NCBI GenBank assembly: GCA_902515405.1
Contig: CABXUS010000010.1
Location: forward strand, 1-42,629
Length of the DNA: 42,629 nt
Direction of reading: 5' to 3'
Origin: an uncultured Bacteroidota bacterium
GTDB lineage: Bacteria; Bacteroidota; Bacteroidia; Flavobacteriales; Flavobacteriaceae
The notes below the pieces were generated by a model that ran no database searches, was not told where the DNA came from, and saw nothing but the letters and a program-made list of their open reading frames with translations. The position numbers were made by a program, and so were the translations under genes. Positions 39,796 to 42,629 of the stretch are shown piece by piece (the stretch's first letter is position 1; the number at the start of each line of letters is the position of its first letter).

Positions 39796-42629
39796 CTAAT
39801 TTCCAAAACTATATCTAAATGTAAATCCAGATCTAATATTTGTTTGAGGAAAAGCAGTGGAAATTTCATACTTAGAAAATAAATGATCGTAAAAGAAAAT
39901 AGCTGAAAAGTTTTTGCTTAAGGCATAGTCAGCACTTAACTTTAATGAAAAAATTGATTGACCTGCAGAAACTTTATTATTATCAATATCTAAATTTCTA
40001 ATTACCGTTATATTTTTTCTAAGATTTAGATCAATTTTTGTGTTAAGATCCCCAATAAAGTTGTTTCCGTTACTAGCTAAACTTGATCTTAAACGAAGAT
40101 TTTTTACTCTATAACCTAAGCCTAAAGTATATTCATTTCCCCAAGACTCAGTAACTAAGTTATTAGCCAAACTTAATGAAACTGCTCTATCTTTAACTAC
40201 ATCAAAAATTATCCTTAAGGAATTTTTTAATTCTAAATCTAATCTTATAAGTGGATTAAACTGTTCAACTAAATTAACATTTGAAAAAATTAATTCGTTA
40301 AAATAATTTCCAGATAAATCAAAGCCATCATTTATATAATTAAGATTATAATTGAAATTATTTATAGTAAAATTTGAGCGGTAACCATGTTGAACAGAAA
40401 CTCTTGAAAAAATATTATCAAATAATTCTTCTAAACCATCATATTGTAATGTCCAATTTAGCTTTGGATTATCTGAGATGGGGTTTAATGAAATTTTTGA
40501 AACATCAATACCTGTATATGCAGAGATAAATGCAGGAATTAAAACAGCTTGATTGTTTTTTCCATAGCCTATTGGATATCCATCACTATCGTAATTAATA
40601 TTACTGAGTTTTTTTAAAGAAATTAGTCTGTTCGCAATTTGTAATCTATTAGTTTTAAGATTTTCAAAATCATTTGATAAATCAACAGATCTATTTTTAA
40701 ATGATGTTCTTAGCATATTACTTGAAATAGAAAAGTTTCCATAATAACTTGTATTAATTGGGTTGTATTCATTATTAATTATTGAAAAATTTTCAGAAAG
40801 ATTATTAGAATAATTCCTGTTTGCATTTATATCAATTCTTAAATTATTTAATAATTGTATTTCTGCTGTAATATCAAATTTAGAATTGTATATTTTTTGA
40901 TATTGTTGATTAAAATTAGAAAAACTTGTTAGCCAACCATTCTTTGCAATTTCATATCTTATATCTTTTTGATCTCCAAACGCAAAACCTAGTGATGGTT
41001 TTAGAGTTCCTAAAAATCCAATTGAGGGTAAATAACCAGGCAGAACCTTTCCTGAATTTTCGCTGTAAGTAGATCTAACTCTTTTAATTGAAGTTAAAAT
41101 ATTATATACTAATTTTTTATTATCTAATTTTAAAATTCTGTAAAGTTTTTCAAAATTTAAACTTAAGTTAACAGATTGATTATTTGAGTTTTGAATTGTA
41201 TTTACTCTTCCTAATTTATTTCCAAATTCATCAATAACATTGTTTAATATATCAGATCCTCTTTGCCAATTAAAATTGCCACTGTAAGAATAATTTGCAT
41301 CAATAAAATCTAAAAATGGAAAATATGATATTGGTAAATTATAATTTGCTGTCAAATTTTGATTAAAGAAATTAGATTGTCCTACATTGAAAAAATTGTC
41401 AAATAATTCCATCCTATTTCTTTCATTTATATCCATTTCTTTGCTAAAAGATGGCACAAGGCTTGAGTTAGAGGCGTTATAATTAATTACTAAAGATCTA
41501 CTAACATTGTGGGAAATTGACATAAGCCAGTCAAACATAAATTTAGCTTGTGTAAATTCAGGAATTGGAATTTGACTATTAGAAATTATGCCTGAATAAT
41601 TAATCTCTCTAAATTTTTGTTTATAAAGACTTCTATTGAAATTTCCCGAAAATATTAAGCTGTTTGGAAGTGGATTAAAATTAAATTCCTTTAACCATTT
41701 GAGATATTTGGAATCTTTATTTTTAAAAAAACTTTCAAATGGGAATATATTTAAGCTCTCAAAATTATAAGAATATTGAGCATTAGCCATTACCATTTTT
41801 CTGTCTGAATATTCCATTTCAAAATCCTGAAAATTATTTTCTGAATAACTATATGATAAATTCAAATTTTCTAAATCATAAATTTTTGATTTTTTATCAT
41901 TTGTTTTTCTTTTAGATAATCCTAAAACACTAAAACTTTTTGAATAAGATAAAATTGTGGATTGATTCATTATTGAATCTCTATTGTTCGTAATATCTAA
42001 AATATCATTCAACTCAATATCATTATAATAACTATCATACTTGGGTTTTGTTATTTCCTCTGAATAAGTATAGCTTACAGGAATTTGTAACCCCCAATTT
42101 TCAGGCAATAGCTGCCCTGCATTTATATTTGTAACTAATGAATATTGACTATAATTTTCATTGCTTCTTTCATTAGGGGATTTATCAACAGAACCAAACC
42201 CATCTGTAGAAATTCTTCCACTAAAAGATACATTTGCAAAATCGGCTAAGTTTGCATCAAGATTGGCAACAGCTGCCCAACCACCTTTATTATTTATTTC
42301 TGAAAGTCTAAGTTCATTAAACCAAACCTCAGCGGATAAGTTTTTTCCTATTTCTGTGGAAGGGTTTTTAAGTCCTAAGGTAATTGTTTTTATTTTTCCC
42401 AAAGATGGATTTCCTTTGATTGAAAATTTGTACTTTTTTTCTCCGGGCAGTTTACTAATTAAGCTGAACTCATTAATTATATTAAGATCTTCATCAAAAT
42501 ATACAGCTTCATTTGATTGAATTCTTTCAGAAATCAATTTTAGCTTAATACTCAAAAACTTTTCTAAATCAAAATCAATAGAATTACTGTCAGGTTGCCA
42601 AACCTTTTCAGAACTAAACTTAGCTGATT
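39796..42629 (-). CDS. sprA: SprA, T9SS translocon/gliding motility protein, C-terminal part
   Basis: The frame is open from the window edge to its stop at 39796, giving the C-terminal ~944 residues of a much larger outer membrane protein (SprA/Sov is around 2,400 residues in relatives). The first residues read SSEKVWQPDSNSIDFDLEKFL; relatives have VW.P..N.ID in this place. The rest is strand-rich with repeated Y/N/S patterns, many FNFNP and LSYSYSENN segments, and ends FPQTNIRSGFTFRYSFGN. SprA forms the giant beta-barrel of the type IX secretion translocon. TTG 42555 is not the true start, as coding continues upstream. The N-terminal part and T9SS partner genes lie outside the window. Confidence 0.9.
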   Translation of the reverse strand, partial: SAKFSSEKVWQPDSNSIDFDLEKFLSIKLKLISERIQSNEAVYFDEDLNIINEFSLISKLPGEKKYKFSIKGNPSLGKIKTITLGLKNPSTEIGKNLSAEVWFNELRLSEINNKGGWAAVANLDANLADFANVSFSGRISTDGFGSVDKSPNERSNENYSQYSLVTNINAGQLLPENWGLQIPVSYTYSEEITKPKYDSYYNDIELNDILDITNNRDSIMNQSTILSYSKSFSVLGLSKRKTNDKKSKIYDLENLNLSYSYSENNFQDFEMEYSDRKMVMANAQYSYNFESLNIFPFESFFKNKDSKYLKWLKEFNFNPLPNSLIFSGNFNRSLYKQKFREINYSGIISNSQIPIPEFTQAKFMFDWLMSISHNVSRSLVINYNASNSSLVPSFSKEMDINERNRMELFDNFFNVGQSNFFNQNLTANYNLPISYFPFLDFIDANYSYSGNFNWQRGSDILNNVIDEFGNKLGRVNTIQNSNNQSVNLSLNFEKLYRILKLDNKKLVYNILTSIKRVRSTYSENSGKVLPGYLPSIGFLGTLKPSLGFAFGDQKDIRYEIAKNGWLTSFSNFNQQYQKIYNSKFDITAEIQLLNNLRIDINANRNYSNNLSENFSIINNEYNPINTSYYGNFSISSNMLRTSFKNRSVDLSNDFENLKTNRLQIANRLISLKKLSNINYDSDGYPIGYGKNNQAVLIPAFISAYTGIDVSKISLNPISDNPKLNWTLQYDGLEELFDNIFSRVSVQHGYRSNFTINNFNYNLNYINDGFDLSGNYFNELIFSNVNLVEQFNPLIRLDLELKNSLRIIFDVVKDRAVSLSLANNLVTESWGNEYTLGLGYRVKNLRLRSSLASNGNNFIGDLNTKIDLNLRKNITVIRNLDIDNNKVSAGQSIFSLKLSADYALSKNFSAIFFYDHLFSKYEISTAFPQTNIRSGFTFRYSFGN

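Noticed and set aside
1-42629. CRISPR arrays, insertion sequences, phage or plasmid genes, defence systems
   Set aside because: No spaced direct repeats, transposase or integrase motifs, or defence domains were found in any frame I inspected; the gene content is core chromosomal.

Overview
The window is a gene-dense, very AT-rich (roughly 30% G+C by eye) piece of a Bacteroidota chromosome, almost certainly a marine-type member of the Flavobacteriia with a streamlined genome. Evidence: the C-terminal part of SprA (type IX secretion/gliding), a PorG-like protein in the conserved block nadK-porG-uppS-bamA-skp-skp-murI, the flavobacterial cytochrome oxidase accessory block (ctaB, two subunit III genes, subunit IV, SCO, DUF420), DUF2797 beside a GH3-family gene, and Bacteroidota-type promoter boxes (TAnnTTTG). 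Spacers are mostly 0-40 bp, many neighbours overlap, and there are no insertion sequences, phage genes, CRISPR arrays or defence genes.

Layout. 1-277: 3' end of an RluF/RluB-type rRNA pseudouridine synthase. 288-6255 (+): TonB-dependent receptor, FAD oxidoreductase and dipeptide epimerase in tight order, then an unknown two-helix membrane protein and an AlkA-type DNA glycosylase. 6262-9123 (-): mutS, then tRNA-Gly(GCC) and tRNA-Leu(TAA) ending in a clear intrinsic terminator. 9159-13265: alternating short units trmH-like/folK and yhhQ/DUF2797/GH3, with convergent genes overlapping at their ends. 13414-20615 (+): DUF975-like membrane protein, ABC ATPase, two MacB-type permeases, a MacA-type adaptor and a TolC-type channel, i.e. 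one complete tripartite efflux/export machine, followed by tsaB. 20619-28436 (-): nifU-like, murI, two Skp/OmpH chaperones, bamA, uppS, porG, nadK: outer-membrane biogenesis and cell-wall precursor functions. 28517-33293 (+): pdxJ, an alpha/beta hydrolase, then tig-clpP-clpX (folding and proteolysis). 33302-39014 (-): tonB, heme o synthase and the cytochrome oxidase accessory/assembly cluster. 39021-39370: a decayed vanZ gene. 39371-42629 (-): gcvH and the C-terminal ~944 residues of SprA.

Almost everything is recognisable conserved chromosomal content and I do not see a convincing new multi-gene system. The most noteworthy items are a vanZ-family relic with two in-frame stops in the ordinary-looking gap between gcvH and tonB; a 27-bp tandem duplication just upstream of the export operon; an intrinsic terminator whose U-tract ends 2 nt before the murI start codon; TTG start codons in mutS, folK, porG and bamA; near-leaderless promoters; and two unrecognised proteins (a 60-residue CxxC membrane protein and a 210-residue anchored protein) embedded in the oxidase assembly operon.
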